NCBI GenBank assembly: GCA_016931085.1
Contig: JAFGFO010000076.1
Location: 1 to 45,917, forward strand
Origin: Thermoflexales bacterium
GTDB taxonomy: Bacteria; Chloroflexota; Anaerolineae; Fen-1058
Length of the DNA stretch: 45,917 bases
Reading direction: 5' to 3'
Shown here: positions 8,801 through 18,447 of the stretch, one piece after another
Layout of the letters: the number at the start of each line of letters is the position of its first letter
Numbering within the stretch: position 1 is the first letter of the stretch
Position numbers and translations under genes: made by a program
The notes under the pieces: generated by a model
What the model was told of the DNA's origin: nothing
The model's input: only the letters and a program-made list of their open reading frames with translations
The model's database searches: none

Positions 8801-10875
8801 AGTACACTAACCGGGGCATCCTGGCCTGTCAAGAACCGGTAGACAATGCCTGTGGCGCTGCGCGCTCCACAAGAGAGGCAATGACATAATTCAGGCTTAC
8901 CATGCAAGTTCACTCGCTGCAAGTTTATCTTTACAGAGGCGGCACACCTGCACCCTGGATTCACTCCTCTGCCCGGCGCAATGGCACCGCACGCCAAGCA
9001 AAGTGTGTAAGGTTCACTCTCGTCCTCGTCGATCGATGTCATGTCCTCACCAGTGGCAACCGCCTCGTCCTCATCCAGGCCAGCAGCCTGCTCGACCATG
9101 ATAAAATAGGCTTTCTCAGCACGTGGGTCATTGGGTTGGCCGGCTAGAGGACGCAAGAGTTGCCCTATCCCCTCCTTATTCCCTGGACTGGAAGGGATAT
9201 CCGGCTGGCCGCCACCTTGCATAGTTACCAAGCGTCCCACGATGTACACCGTGCCACACCGGACACAGGTAGCCAGTTCCACGACCAGGGAATGGCAGTG
9301 AGGGCATTCTTCGCGGCGCGTCAGGAACAGGCGAGAGGGACAGTCTTGTCCCCCTCCCAATCCTCCCTCTGCGAGGGGAAGGGCATGGGCAGCAGCGTTG
9401 AGGCAGGCAAAAGCACCCTCCAGGGCGCGGGCAAAAACGTGATAGCGCGCCGGCAGCAAAGAAAGGCTCTCTGGGTCTGGCCTGGCACGCACGGCCAGGT
9501 TAACCAGATCAACCAGCCGCTCGGCCGCGTCCTCCCGATCGGGAAAGAGCTCAGCCGCCAAATCACTCAGGAAACGAGGCGTTTCGGCCAACTTGTCCTG
9601 GAGCATGCGCAGGCGCTCGTCGCCGCGCAGTAGAAAATATAAAAATCGGTCAATAGTCTCATCCGGCCTTGCTCCTGACCGGGGGGCACCCTGTCGCGCC
9701 TCTGCGATGATAGCCGGTGACACACCTTGTCGACCGGCCGCTTGGGCCAACACGCCAATGGCTTGCTCCGCTTCCGTCTCGTCGGCCGGCAATGCAGCTT
9801 GCAATGCCGCATAAAGATCGGGCGATGCCTGGCCCCAGGCTAAACCCAGGGCCGCCATGGGCAGGCGTGTCGCTGCCACCACATCCTGGCGTTCCGGTCT
9901 GCCGTCTACCCACTCAAAATGCTCGCCAAATATCTCGCCGGCAAAGCTGGTCACGGCCGGAAAGTCTGCCTCTCCCCGGCCCAGGGTGGCGCTGGTGGCG
10001 ATGCAGCACAGGCACCCCGGCCGACTCTCGACGACGCGATCCTTCAAGCGGCGCAGCAGCATGGCAATTTCGATGCCGGCAGCACCGTCGTACACGTGGG
10101 CCTCGTCGATCACGATAAAACGCCAGTGCTTGCCCGTTTCACCGTCAAAGAACTCACAATCTCGCGGGCGAAGCAGCAAGTATTCAAGCATGGCATAGTT
10201 GGTGAGCAGGATGTGCGGCGGCGCCAAGCGCATACGATCACGGCTGATCAACTCGTTGTCCAGCATGGGCTCGTGCGGAAATTGGTCACGGAAAGCATCC
10301 TCAGCCTCGCCTTGTGCCTCTCTGGTCTCGCCGGTGTAGCGGCCAAAAGTGATGGATGGGTAATGTCCCAATACCCGGCGCAGCCGCTTGAGTTGGTCGT
10401 TGGCCAGCGCATTCATGGGGTAGAGCAGCAGCGCTCGCACACCTGGCTTGTCAAGCGTGCCGGCTTGTTCCTCGCGCAGCAAGTGATCCAGGATAGGGAT
10501 GAGGAACATCTCGGTCTTGCCGCTGCCGGTACCGGTGGCGACGATCATGTTGCGCCCACCGTGCGCTACTTTTTCAATGCCCTGGTCCTGGTGAAGATAG
10601 AATGGGCGCTTCAAGGGCAAGGCGTCCGAGCAGAGAGCACGGAATTCCGGGTGCAGTATACCGGCCTCAATCAGCTCCTCGATGCTTCGCCCAGTTTTGA
10701 ATGGGGGTGAGGCTTCCAGCAATGGTCCCTTGACCAACAAGCCAGGTGTCTCTAGAGCTTGCCAGAATTGGTCGCGCAGGTCTTGATCCTGGAAAGGATA
10801 AATCGTTTTCAGATAGCGCAGGTAGCTATCACGAATGAGCGATGTGGTTTGCAAGGGGTGAATACTATTGGACAT
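5839..10875 (-). CDS. brxHII: Giant DEAH-box helicase with DUF1998-like C-terminus (BrxHII-like)
   Basis: This 1678-residue superfamily 2 helicase is probably the BrxHII component of BREX-3. Domain 1 has Walker A ATGTGSGKT (113-121) and DEAH box VIDEAHVYDG (from about 255), with a SAT motif (CIATSATLG) after it. Domain 2 has QRAGRAGRRTDS (motif VI). The middle and end have many Cys pairs (CPHC, CVRC, CHAC, CTVC), and the final part (CECGEETSCYECLRNFRNQ) fits the four-Cys DUF1998/MrfA-type domain. I chose ATG 10875 (MSNSIHPL), with GGGAG 9 nt upstream, over an in-frame GTG at 10890. Two stretches (PSSPGNKEGIGQ and PLAEGGLGGGQDCPSR) look like short interspersed-repeat insertions. DISARM DrmA/DrmB share parts of this architecture, but the PglZ/BrxF context favours BREX. 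Confidence 0.9.
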   Translation of the reverse strand: MSNSIHPLQTTSLIRDSYLRYLKTIYPFQDQDLRDQFWQALETPGLLVKGPLLEASPPFKTGRSIEELIEAGILHPEFRALCSDALPLKRPFYLHQDQGIEKVAHGGRNMIVATGTGSGKTEMFLIPILDHLLREEQAGTLDKPGVRALLLYPMNALANDQLKRLRRVLGHYPSITFGRYTGETREAQGEAEDAFRDQFPHEPMLDNELISRDRMRLAPPHILLTNYAMLEYLLLRPRDCEFFDGETGKHWRFIVIDEAHVYDGAAGIEIAMLLRRLKDRVVESRPGCLCCIATSATLGRGEADFPAVTSFAGEIFGEHFEWVDGRPERQDVVAATRLPMAALGLAWGQASPDLYAALQAALPADETEAEQAIGVLAQAAGRQGVSPAIIAEARQGAPRSGARPDETIDRFLYFLLRGDERLRMLQDKLAETPRFLSDLAAELFPDREDAAERLVDLVNLAVRARPDPESLSLLPARYHVFARALEGAFACLNAAAHALPLAEGGLGGGQDCPSRLFLTRREECPHCHSLVVELATCVRCGTVYIVGRLVTMQGGGQPDIPSSPGNKEGIGQLLRPLAGQPNDPRAEKAYFIMVEQAAGLDEDEAVATGEDMTSIDEDESEPYTLCLACGAIAPGRGVNPGCRCAASVKINLQRVNLHGKPELCHCLSCGARSATGIVYRFLTGQDAPVSVLATSLYQALPPSVDIDMEDLPGQGRKLLAFSDSRQDAAFFAPYLERTYEQVLRRRLIMKTLLEDQAGREGHLRLQELVWRLQRQAEEIGLFTQNQGHDERQRLMATWLMQELIALDRRISLEGLGLLKFRLVRPDRWRPLQQLMDPPWNLNAEEAWQLIVLLIDTLRYQGAVTFPNNVDARDEAFAPRNRELFMRGEQADSKAGIFSWVPTQGNNRRLDILTRLLTHTTDLPKQERHRLAVQTLSGIWQHLTGAGSLWHAHLPSENLRQAGVVHRISHTFWEVVPLVEATEPIYQCNQCRNLSHINVRGICPSYRCEGALEAVNLTAPEWVQNHYRHLYQALVPIPISAEEHTAQWTSVAAANVQERFVRGEVNALSCSTTFELGVDVGELQAVLMRNVPPTTANYVQRAGRAGRRTDSAAFALTYAQRRSHDLTHYARPERMVAGRIRPPVVVVVNEKIVRRHVHSVLFAAFFRWAAQEQGRDLRNVGDFFAPEDGGPTGPDLLRQYLGSRPPQVRQALLRIVPQDLQAELDIANWGWLHTLWIEGGDGSGQDIGILDRVIQEVADDLELLNQLKQEAVQEENYKRAEHFQRVARTVRSRDLLGFLGSRNVLPKYGFPTDVVELKTNHLPLEDARRIELQRDLRIAIAEYAPGGEVVAAKHVWVSGGIDKRSGRDWPTFHYAVCPQCGRFHRSIARIEGPCTVCGGNLFAGWPRLFGTFIIPEFGFIVADQPRKSGEARPQRFYSSRVYFAEYATPEKDEKQAEPPFKDVPSLSSAQVQVWQRYSRYGKLALVNAGEYGRGFRACHACGFAEPAPQESAGRRRRPPAHNNPRTGRSCGGTLYTYHLGHEFITDVLELRFEGLGASAVGYESWLSLLYALLEGASESLGIRRDDLDGTLYPYSAGLAPALVLLDNVPGGAGHVRRVADELPAVFKAAWERVDQCECGEETSCYECLRNFRNQPFHDQLKRGLARDLTHRLLEAAGIL

Positions 10876-10895
10876 AGATTTATCTCCCACGTAAG

Positions 10896-13800
10896 CTATA
10901 GGGCTTGTATGGCGATAGGTTGGGCATTGTACTCCAGGGTCGTCAACTGGCGAACTGTCGATCCTTCTGGATGAAACTTTGGACCAAGGCCGCCATGAGA
11001 TGCTTTATTATGTTCATTTGCAATCAGGTTCCAATCCCGGGCTGAAAAGCCATTGCACTTGGTACAGGTGTAAATACGACCAGCATTAGGGAAAGAGATC
11101 TGATTTTCCGCCAGGTCAACGATAATAGACTCGGCGTCCAGGTCAGGGCGCAAAGTAACATGGAGTTGAAAATCAGCCTGTTCAGATAAAAAGTGCTCAA
11201 CCCTTCGTCCGGTGCGATTCTCGATCTTTTCGATGCGCCCCCAACCCGCATCAGTATGAACCCAAAAACCAGGCCACACAACAGGAGTTCGGCTTCCCAA
11301 TCCCCACGCCAGAGCTTTGAGCACTCGAAGCGCTACCGGGTTGTTCAGATGTTTTTTCAGATGCTTGGCGCTCAAGTTAGCCTTAGATTCCAAAAACGCA
11401 ACAGCATCGGCCTCGGACAGGTAGGTAGATTGAACCCACTCTAACACTGCATCCACCCCTCGCGTGTCCTGCTGACGGAGCAGGTCCTGCACGGAGCGTA
11501 GACGTACCGCCTTGTCTTCCACTGCCAGCAACTGTATGCAAGTATTTTTGGGCAAGCTCGATGTCGGCAGATTGGACATGTAGCGATTAAATTGATCCGG
11601 TGAAACCGCACCTTGCCCGTAAGCATGGAGCAGAGACCCGATCTGGCGAGGTTTAAACATTTCCTGTTGTAGTGCCTGGCGCATTGCCATGTCGCCGGCA
11701 GAATAGATCAAATCGGCCAATGCAAGAACCTGGGGAATCGTTCCTTCATCCAGGTGTTTCAGGCACTCCTGCCAGTCTGGTTGAGACTTTTTGCCCATCT
11801 CGTGATAGATGAACGCTCGCTCCAGAAAGGGGCCAAAACCTGGTCCTACGCCCAGTTGCTTCAGTCGCTCGTCAGGTGTAATTAGCGCTATATCAGCCGT
11901 GCCAGGTGTGCCTTTAGGCGGTGGATAGTCAGGTGTGGGCAGCGTCACCCACGGATCGGCAATGAAAAATTCCAGCCGGTACTTGCCCAGAAACCATGCC
12001 TCTGTTCTGCTCATGGAAGGTGCTTTGCCGAGGTCAATAGAGCACATTCCTTCAGCAGTATCAGGGATAGTATACTCAAGAGGTGGGTCCCAGGGTCGCC
12101 AAAGCGACCAAAAACGCACATTGCGATTTTTCAACGGTGTGGGTTCATGCCATTTTAGAATTGCATGTTTAGGGGTCGGTGGCTTAGGTTTCGGACCTCG
12201 GCGCCCAAATAATCTTTGGAGAAAACCGCCCCTGTTGGGCGAGTTATCCAAGTTCCCTGGAACCGCACACGACAACTCGATATGGTCAACCATCAATGTG
12301 CGAATCAGGCTGAGGACGGGTAGACGCAAGGAGACATCCTGCCCTGGCACATTCCTGGCGACAAGTTCAAGCCGCAGAACGGACGACGGGCTGACCCGAA
12401 TCGTATCGAGCAAAGCCCCCAGTTTAAAGCACCAACCCTGTTGGATTCGAGATGGTGTTGACAGCACCTGCAGCTCGGCGTCGTCTCCATCCAACAGCCG
12501 GAGACTGGGGCAATTCCACTTCAATTCTTGCAAGGGCCACGTGACAAGCAAATAAGGCGCATGGGCTTGAAGCAGTGCGTCAAGGGGGCGCTTGATGATA
12601 TGCCCGCTCCATTCTATTTGGCCCGGCTCCATCTGCTCACCTCCCAAAGCCCAACGCAGGCGGCGAATGGATAGAGTCACTGGCACGCGCGCAGCGCCGC
12701 CGGGTGGCAAGGCACGCACAATGGTCAGCTCGGCTCGAGTCACATCGGAAGCCAGTTCGACGCGATGCTTCCAACTGCCCTCGCGTGGCTGCACCTCATC
12801 CACAATACGACAATGCTCACTTTCTCCCTGAAATTCGAGGCTGTCGCCGGGCCAGGTTTCAACCAGCAATGTGACTGGCTTGGACCCGCTCTCGGGATCG
12901 GGCAGGTAGAGGGCCTCTTGGCCATAGATTTCGAGGTGCGGCATCAACCGCAGGGTAAACCCGGCATCGCGTCCCAAGGGGCCACGCAAGCGTATGGCAT
13001 AGTTCCCAAAAGGCGCCGGACCTAACAAAGAACGCATGCTCAGAGGCAAGTCAACCGAGCTTTCTTTGATGTCCAATTGTGAACGTAAATCAGCCAGCGT
13101 TCTGGCGACATTGACTTCGGGAGCAGCCGGCCCCTCGTTGCGCACCGTCAAGCGCCAGCGAGCCAACTCGTCCTCGACCTCCCGCCGGCCTGTAAGTGAG
13201 ATCCGCACACAGGGAGGATTGCCAACATAGAACTGCGCATGGGAGCCTGGTTCCGACGTGAAAAACCGTCCGCCCACCAGGTGAGGGCGCTGCATGGATT
13301 CGTCAGGTCGTAACAGTACTACCAGCACATCCCCGTTCTCTTTTATCAGATTGAGACATGCAGCCTGGCTCAGGTCCCGCACCTCTCCACGAAAACCAGA
13401 CCAACCCCCAGGCATACGCGGCAGTTCTTCCAAGAGCCGTTCATGTCCTTCTTGTAACTTCCAGTTAGCCGGATAAAGCAGCCCCAGGCGGCGTGCGGGC
13501 AGGGTGTCCTGCCGCCACGCGATCAGCGTGCCCTGTTCTGGGTCGAAAGCTAGCAAGGGCCGTTTATCGTCCACGCCCTGGTAGCGCCACGTACGCTTGG
13601 CATCACCATCGGCCAGGAACGAAACCTCTACCAGGGGAGCAGACTGAGTAAGAGCAACAAATCCAGATGCAGTGCTCGTGTCGTGCCCCACATGGTGCAC
13701 GCGCACAGGAATGGTATATTCCTCCCGGGCAGTCTTGACCCACCAGGCAAAAGCAGCCTGGGACATAGTGGCCGGTACTGGCTGGGGGAGCAAATCGAGA

Positions 13801-14600
13801 AACACGCCCTCACCCCACGGATCGACCCGCATCTCCGGCTTGTATAGATGCCATCGGTCAATAGGATGCTCCGGCGGTTTAGGGTCTTGTCCCTCTATCC
13901 ATGAGTAATAGGAGGCTACTACCCGCTCCGGCAGCCCAAGCTCTTTAGCATCAGGCAGTGTCCTGGCGTCCAGATATATCTGGGCCATCTCTCGGCAGCG
14001 CTCGACGAAATTTGCAGCGACTTGACCACCCCATGTCAGGAAATAGAGCACCGGCATGTCGATGCTAGACCGCCACAGCCATTCGTCAATCAACTCGGCC
14101 GCCGTCATACCGACATACTGGGCACGCACGACAGACGGTTGCAGCATTTTGAAAAAGAATTCAGGCAGGCAATAATCAGGAATGCCACCGTGAGCCAAGA
14201 TAAGACTGACATAACGCCGAGTCTTCTCTTCCCGCATATCGTAAAACAGCGGCAAGCCCAATTTTCTTAGAACCTGTTCAAAAGCCTGGCCAATTTGTGC
14301 AGTACTCTTGCTATCCAACCCAGTGGTCTGGATAACACCGCTCCAATAATCGCCGCCCTGGTAGCCATACATACCTTGTGCCACCAGGTAGACAGCAAAA
14401 GCACATGGATAATCACGCTGCAAGGTGCGCAACGCCAAGTCGTGGCCCCACTTATTCACATACTGACCAATAGCTTGGCCCAATTGGCCACACTCGTCAG
14501 CAGTGATAGGGATTTCACCCAGCAACTCGACCCGCCGCACCTGGAGGGCAAGCCTATGCTCCCAGTTTTCCACGGCGTTGAGCCGGATTATCTTTACCAT
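10896..14600 (-). CDS. Giant paralog B, unknown function, C-terminal C2H2-like zinc finger
   Basis: I do not recognise this 1234-residue protein as a named family. It is homologous over its length to the gene just upstream (14648-18358). Shared blocks include an N-terminal RRVELLGEIPITADECGQL, a helical block with YVSLILAHGGIP and MLQPSVVRAQY, a central DPWGEGVFLDLLPQPVPATM, beta-rich repeats with LRGPLGRDAGFTLRL, and WGRIEKIENRTG. The end has CTKC-x14-HNKASH (about 1179-1202), a C2H2-like zinc finger. No enzyme motif is visible: the N-terminal third looks helical, the centre beta-sandwich-like. ATG 14600 has GAGG 9 nt upstream. The paralog gap is 47 bp and the gap to the helicase 20 bp, so it is co-transcribed with the BREX genes. 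Its size and beta-rich centre suggest a scaffold or recognition role, which is inference. Confidence 0.9.
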   Translation of the reverse strand: MVKIIRLNAVENWEHRLALQVRRVELLGEIPITADECGQLGQAIGQYVNKWGHDLALRTLQRDYPCAFAVYLVAQGMYGYQGGDYWSGVIQTTGLDSKSTAQIGQAFEQVLRKLGLPLFYDMREEKTRRYVSLILAHGGIPDYCLPEFFFKMLQPSVVRAQYVGMTAAELIDEWLWRSSIDMPVLYFLTWGGQVAANFVERCREMAQIYLDARTLPDAKELGLPERVVASYYSWIEGQDPKPPEHPIDRWHLYKPEMRVDPWGEGVFLDLLPQPVPATMSQAAFAWWVKTAREEYTIPVRVHHVGHDTSTASGFVALTQSAPLVEVSFLADGDAKRTWRYQGVDDKRPLLAFDPEQGTLIAWRQDTLPARRLGLLYPANWKLQEGHERLLEELPRMPGGWSGFRGEVRDLSQAACLNLIKENGDVLVVLLRPDESMQRPHLVGGRFFTSEPGSHAQFYVGNPPCVRISLTGRREVEDELARWRLTVRNEGPAAPEVNVARTLADLRSQLDIKESSVDLPLSMRSLLGPAPFGNYAIRLRGPLGRDAGFTLRLMPHLEIYGQEALYLPDPESGSKPVTLLVETWPGDSLEFQGESEHCRIVDEVQPREGSWKHRVELASDVTRAELTIVRALPPGGAARVPVTLSIRRLRWALGGEQMEPGQIEWSGHIIKRPLDALLQAHAPYLLVTWPLQELKWNCPSLRLLDGDDAELQVLSTPSRIQQGWCFKLGALLDTIRVSPSSVLRLELVARNVPGQDVSLRLPVLSLIRTLMVDHIELSCAVPGNLDNSPNRGGFLQRLFGRRGPKPKPPTPKHAILKWHEPTPLKNRNVRFWSLWRPWDPPLEYTIPDTAEGMCSIDLGKAPSMSRTEAWFLGKYRLEFFIADPWVTLPTPDYPPPKGTPGTADIALITPDERLKQLGVGPGFGPFLERAFIYHEMGKKSQPDWQECLKHLDEGTIPQVLALADLIYSAGDMAMRQALQQEMFKPRQIGSLLHAYGQGAVSPDQFNRYMSNLPTSSLPKNTCIQLLAVEDKAVRLRSVQDLLRQQDTRGVDAVLEWVQSTYLSEADAVAFLESKANLSAKHLKKHLNNPVALRVLKALAWGLGSRTPVVWPGFWVHTDAGWGRIEKIENRTGRRVEHFLSEQADFQLHVTLRPDLDAESIIVDLAENQISFPNAGRIYTCTKCNGFSARDWNLIANEHNKASHGGLGPKFHPEGSTVRQLTTLEYNAQPIAIQAL

Positions 14601-14647
14601 TGCACTCTATTCCTCAACAAATCCTTCTGCCCGGCGCATCGGCTAGA

Positions 14648-17600
14648 TCATGCCAGTTGATCAGGCGGTTCTTTGGATGTAAACTCGACCCCTTGCAGTG
14701 GGATCGGTTCCTTTGCAGGTCTACGGCGATACCTGACAACATTCTGTTCTTTCTTGCTCCGAGCGGGGTGCACTGTCTGAAAATGCTGCCGCATGGCATC
14801 TGTGCGCTGAGTCATGAAACTCCCGCAAACACTGCAGATGAGAACTTCGTCCTGGCCCTCGAACCGCACAAAACCTGAATCCATGTCAATCACAATACGC
14901 TCAGCAAACGCAGCCGGGCGCAACATGACCAGGAACCGATAATCGCCTTGCTTTACTACTGCCCACCTGATCTCGGCGTGAGTACAAGCATTCTCAATGC
15001 GTTCGATGCGCCCCCAGCCAACATTGCCGTGTATCCAATCGCCTACGCACGCCACGCCTTCCGTTCCCATAGTCCGACCTAGACCATCAACCAAGCGGCT
15101 CACCATTGGATCGTCAAGTCGCTTCTGCAAGCACTCGGCAGCAAAGTTGGGATTCACCGAAAGAAGTGCGATCGCATCGGCATCAGATAATCTGGCAGAT
15201 TGAACCCACTCCAATACTGTGTCCACACCCGACGTGCTGCCTCGCTGGATCAGTTGTTGCAGAGCATACAGGCGAACTCTCTCTTCTTCGACAGACAACA
15301 AATGTTTGCACGTATCTTTGGGCAATAATTCTGACCTGGGCATGTGCGCCAGGTAAAGCCGAAAATGATCTGATGAGATATTGCCTTGGCGGTGGGCTTG
15401 GAGCAAACGCTCTACACGGTGAGGGGCAAACATCTTCAGGTGTAATGCCCGATGCGTGTCCGGATCACCGGCAGATTGAACTATCTCAGCTAGAGCAAGA
15501 ATCTGGGAAACGGTCCCCTCATCCAGGTGTTCAAAACACCACTGCCAATCAGGTTGAGCCTTTCGAGCCCTATCTATGTCCTGGTAGATGGCCGCACGCT
15601 CCAGGAGGAGATCAAAACTCTGCCCTTGCTCAAGCCTTGCATCGATGAGATCCAGTTGCTTGGCGGGTGTAATCAGTTCAACATCAGCCGTGCCTGGTGT
15701 GCCGCGAGTTGGTCTTTGAGGGATGTCTTGAGATACCCAAGGATCTGCGACAAAAAACTCCAGGCGATACTTGCCCGAGCGCAAAGCGTTCGGCTTGACC
15801 TCAAAAGCACACACTCCCTCGGCTGTATCTGAAATGGATTGCTCAAAAGGCGGATCCCATGGTCGCCAAAGCGGCCAGAAGCGCACACAGCGATGTTTCA
15901 ATGGAGTGGGTTCGCACCATCGCAGTTCAAAGGTTGCCTGCTGCCCCACGACGTGGAACTGGAACTCGACATTATCCACGATCAACGTCCGGGTGAGGCT
16001 AAGAACAGGCAAGCGCAAAGGGCCATCTCGTTCAGGCAAATTCCAGGCGACAAGCTCAAAGCGTAGGACGGGCGAGCGGCTGGCCCGCATGGTATCCAAG
16101 GAAGCCGCCAGGTCAAAACGCCAGATGCGTTGATCGCGAGGTAGCGAGGACAGACGCATACTCTGTAGCTCGGCACTATCCACATCCAGTAATCGGAGAT
16201 CCAGGTGCACCCGGTCATTGTCTAGCAGTGGCAACTCGATCAGCAGGCATGGAGATAGAGTTTGAGATACTGCGTCAACTGACTGTTTGAGGATACGCCC
16301 TGTCCACTCGCGCCGGCTGACTCCTGCCTGTTCGCCAACCAAAGCCCAGCGCAGGCGGCGAACAGGCACGGTGATCGGAACCCGGACAGCCTCGCCGGAA
16401 GGAAGAGAACGCACTATCGTCAACTCGATCTCGACTGAATCCGGTGCAAGCTCGACCTGATACAACCAGCTTTCGCCATCCTGCTGCACCAATTGAACGC
16501 GGTTTTCTCCTTCGCCCTGCCATTCAAGGCCATCTCCCGGCGAGGTTTCGACCAGGAGAGTCACCGGCTGGGAGCCAAGCCGGGCATCAGGCAAGTAAAG
16601 TGTCTCATGACCGTGTATGACAAGATGTGATGCAAGGCGCAAGGTGAACTCGGCGTCACGCCCCAACGGACCGCGCAGGCGCACAGTATAATTGCCAAAA
16701 GGGGTTGCTCTCAAAAGGGACGGCAAGCTCAAAGGCAAATCAACATAACCCTCACCAACCGTCAATTGTGGGCGCAATGCGGCCAACGTCGTCGTGAGAT
16801 TTATCTCAGGAATGGCCTGCCACTTGTTACGTACTGTCAGCCGCCACCGGCCGAGCTCTTCATCCAATTCGCGCTGGCCGGCAAGGGTTTGCCCTGCGCA
16901 GTCCCCGACCACTGGGGAGGGGGAGTTGAGTCGAAGGGGAACGCGCAAGCAGGGAGGAGCGCCAACATAGACCGGCGCGCGGGCGCTCGACTCTGAGAAA
17001 AGCTGTCCGCCCACCAGGTGAGGGCGCTGCAATGATTCATCCGGTCGCAGTGGCACAGCCAGCACTTGTTTGCCATCTTGAAGCAGGCTGAGGCTTGTTG
17101 CTTGGCTCAAATTCCATATACCGCCGCGAAAGCCAGACCAACCCCAGGGCAAGCGCGGCAATTCTTCCACAAGCTTGGCGCTCCCCTCAGGTTGCAACTC
17201 AAACTGTGCAGGGTAAAGTATCCCTAGTGGACGCGCCGGAAGCGAATATTGCCACGAGAACAAGGTGGATCGTTCTGGATCAAAAACAAGCAAAGGGTGT
17301 TCGTCGTCCACCCCTGGGTAACGCCAGGTGCGCTTGACCTGATCATCGACCAGGAGAGAAACCTCGACCAAAGCAGCCGGCTGGTTGAGAGAGAGTGCTT
17401 CAGATGTGGTTCTGAGGTCGTAACCCGTCCGGCGTACGCGAACGGGAACGTCATGCTCTTCTTCACCGGCATTGACTCGCCAGATAAAGTCGGCCTGAGC
17501 CATTGTCGCCGGCACCTGCTGAGGAGGCAAGTCAAGGATCACCCCTTCACCCCAGGGGTCAATCAAAATCTCGGGCTTGCGCAGCCGCCACCGCTCGGCA

Positions 17601-18358
17601 GTCTCAACCCGCACCTGCTTGGCGTCTTGTTCGGCAATCCACTGACGATAGGCATCCACAACGCGACGGGGAAGGCCAAACGCTTCAGCGTCAGGCACGC
17701 TCCCCGTATCAATATACTCCCAGGCCATCTCTCGGCAGCGTTCGACCAGGTCTTGGGCTACCTGGCCGCCAAAGGATAAAAAGCGCAGCACCGGCTTGTC
17801 GGTGAAATAGCGCCCACTGGCGTGCCAAAGCCACTCCTCGATCAAGTCGGCAGCAGACATATCTGCATATTGGGCGCGAATGACGGATGGCTGCAACATA
17901 TTGGCAAAAAAGTCTGGCAGGCAATAGGTGGGAATGCCACCGTGAGCCAGGATCAGGCTGACATAGCGATGTGCCCTTTCGGCGCGCATATCGTAGAACA
18001 ATGGCAGGCCCAATGATTCCAAGATTTCTTCAAAGGTCTGTCCCACCTGCCAGGCGAAGGTGCGGTTAAAGTTTGTGACCTCAATGACCGGCCCCCAGAA
18101 ATCACCGCCGTGGTAGCCGTGTATTCCTTGCGCCACAAGGTAGACAACAAAGGAACACGGGTGGTCGCGCTGCAAGACGCCCAGAGCTTTACCATGCCCC
18201 AGCGCGCGCACGCGCAGGCCGATGGTCTTGCCCAGTTGGGCGCACTCGTCGGCGGTGATGGGGATTTCGCCCAGCAGATCGACCTGGCGCACCTGGGGGA
18301 CGAGCCAGGCTTCCCAGTCTTTGAGGGTAAGAGGCTCGCGTTGAGGCTCGCTGCTCAT
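14648..18358 (-). CDS. Giant paralog A, unknown function, C-terminal C2H2-like zinc finger
   Basis: This 1236-residue protein is the tandem paralog of the next gene (10896-14600); by eye about half the residues match, conserved from end to end, so the copies are old and both probably functional. The C-terminus has CSVC-x13-HFQTVH (about 1175-1197), a near-canonical C2H2 finger, followed by a basic tail (RYRRRPAKE). I chose ATG 18358 (MSSEPQREP) with GAGG 6 nt upstream; a TTG at 18394 would add 12 residues. Relative to paralog B it has an insert of about 16 residues (RLNSPSPVVGDCAGQT), encoded near 16886-16933 by an apparent interspersed repeat. The gene lies between the methyltransferase and paralog B. 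I cannot assign a function. Confidence 0.9.
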   Translation of the reverse strand: MSSEPQREPLTLKDWEAWLVPQVRQVDLLGEIPITADECAQLGKTIGLRVRALGHGKALGVLQRDHPCSFVVYLVAQGIHGYHGGDFWGPVIEVTNFNRTFAWQVGQTFEEILESLGLPLFYDMRAERAHRYVSLILAHGGIPTYCLPDFFANMLQPSVIRAQYADMSAADLIEEWLWHASGRYFTDKPVLRFLSFGGQVAQDLVERCREMAWEYIDTGSVPDAEAFGLPRRVVDAYRQWIAEQDAKQVRVETAERWRLRKPEILIDPWGEGVILDLPPQQVPATMAQADFIWRVNAGEEEHDVPVRVRRTGYDLRTTSEALSLNQPAALVEVSLLVDDQVKRTWRYPGVDDEHPLLVFDPERSTLFSWQYSLPARPLGILYPAQFELQPEGSAKLVEELPRLPWGWSGFRGGIWNLSQATSLSLLQDGKQVLAVPLRPDESLQRPHLVGGQLFSESSARAPVYVGAPPCLRVPLRLNSPSPVVGDCAGQTLAGQRELDEELGRWRLTVRNKWQAIPEINLTTTLAALRPQLTVGEGYVDLPLSLPSLLRATPFGNYTVRLRGPLGRDAEFTLRLASHLVIHGHETLYLPDARLGSQPVTLLVETSPGDGLEWQGEGENRVQLVQQDGESWLYQVELAPDSVEIELTIVRSLPSGEAVRVPITVPVRRLRWALVGEQAGVSRREWTGRILKQSVDAVSQTLSPCLLIELPLLDNDRVHLDLRLLDVDSAELQSMRLSSLPRDQRIWRFDLAASLDTMRASRSPVLRFELVAWNLPERDGPLRLPVLSLTRTLIVDNVEFQFHVVGQQATFELRWCEPTPLKHRCVRFWPLWRPWDPPFEQSISDTAEGVCAFEVKPNALRSGKYRLEFFVADPWVSQDIPQRPTRGTPGTADVELITPAKQLDLIDARLEQGQSFDLLLERAAIYQDIDRARKAQPDWQWCFEHLDEGTVSQILALAEIVQSAGDPDTHRALHLKMFAPHRVERLLQAHRQGNISSDHFRLYLAHMPRSELLPKDTCKHLLSVEEERVRLYALQQLIQRGSTSGVDTVLEWVQSARLSDADAIALLSVNPNFAAECLQKRLDDPMVSRLVDGLGRTMGTEGVACVGDWIHGNVGWGRIERIENACTHAEIRWAVVKQGDYRFLVMLRPAAFAERIVIDMDSGFVRFEGQDEVLICSVCGSFMTQRTDAMRQHFQTVHPARSKKEQNVVRYRRRPAKEPIPLQGVEFTSKEPPDQLA
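16886..16933. repeat. Interspersed repeat inserted in frame in paralog A
   Basis: The stretch is absent from the homologous place in paralog B. It contains GCAGTCCCCGACCACTG (16898-16914). A 16/17 match, GCAGTCCCCGACCATTG, occurs in the sacsin-like gene at 26240-26256. It is therefore probably a small mobile or recombining repeat that kept the frame open. Confidence 0.55.
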
Positions 18359-18447
18359 CTCCAACCTCGACCTCGACGATGACCCACCCGACAAACCTGA
18401 TATTTTCGCCTCATTTTACGCCTCATCGGGTAGGATTTACTCCTCAT

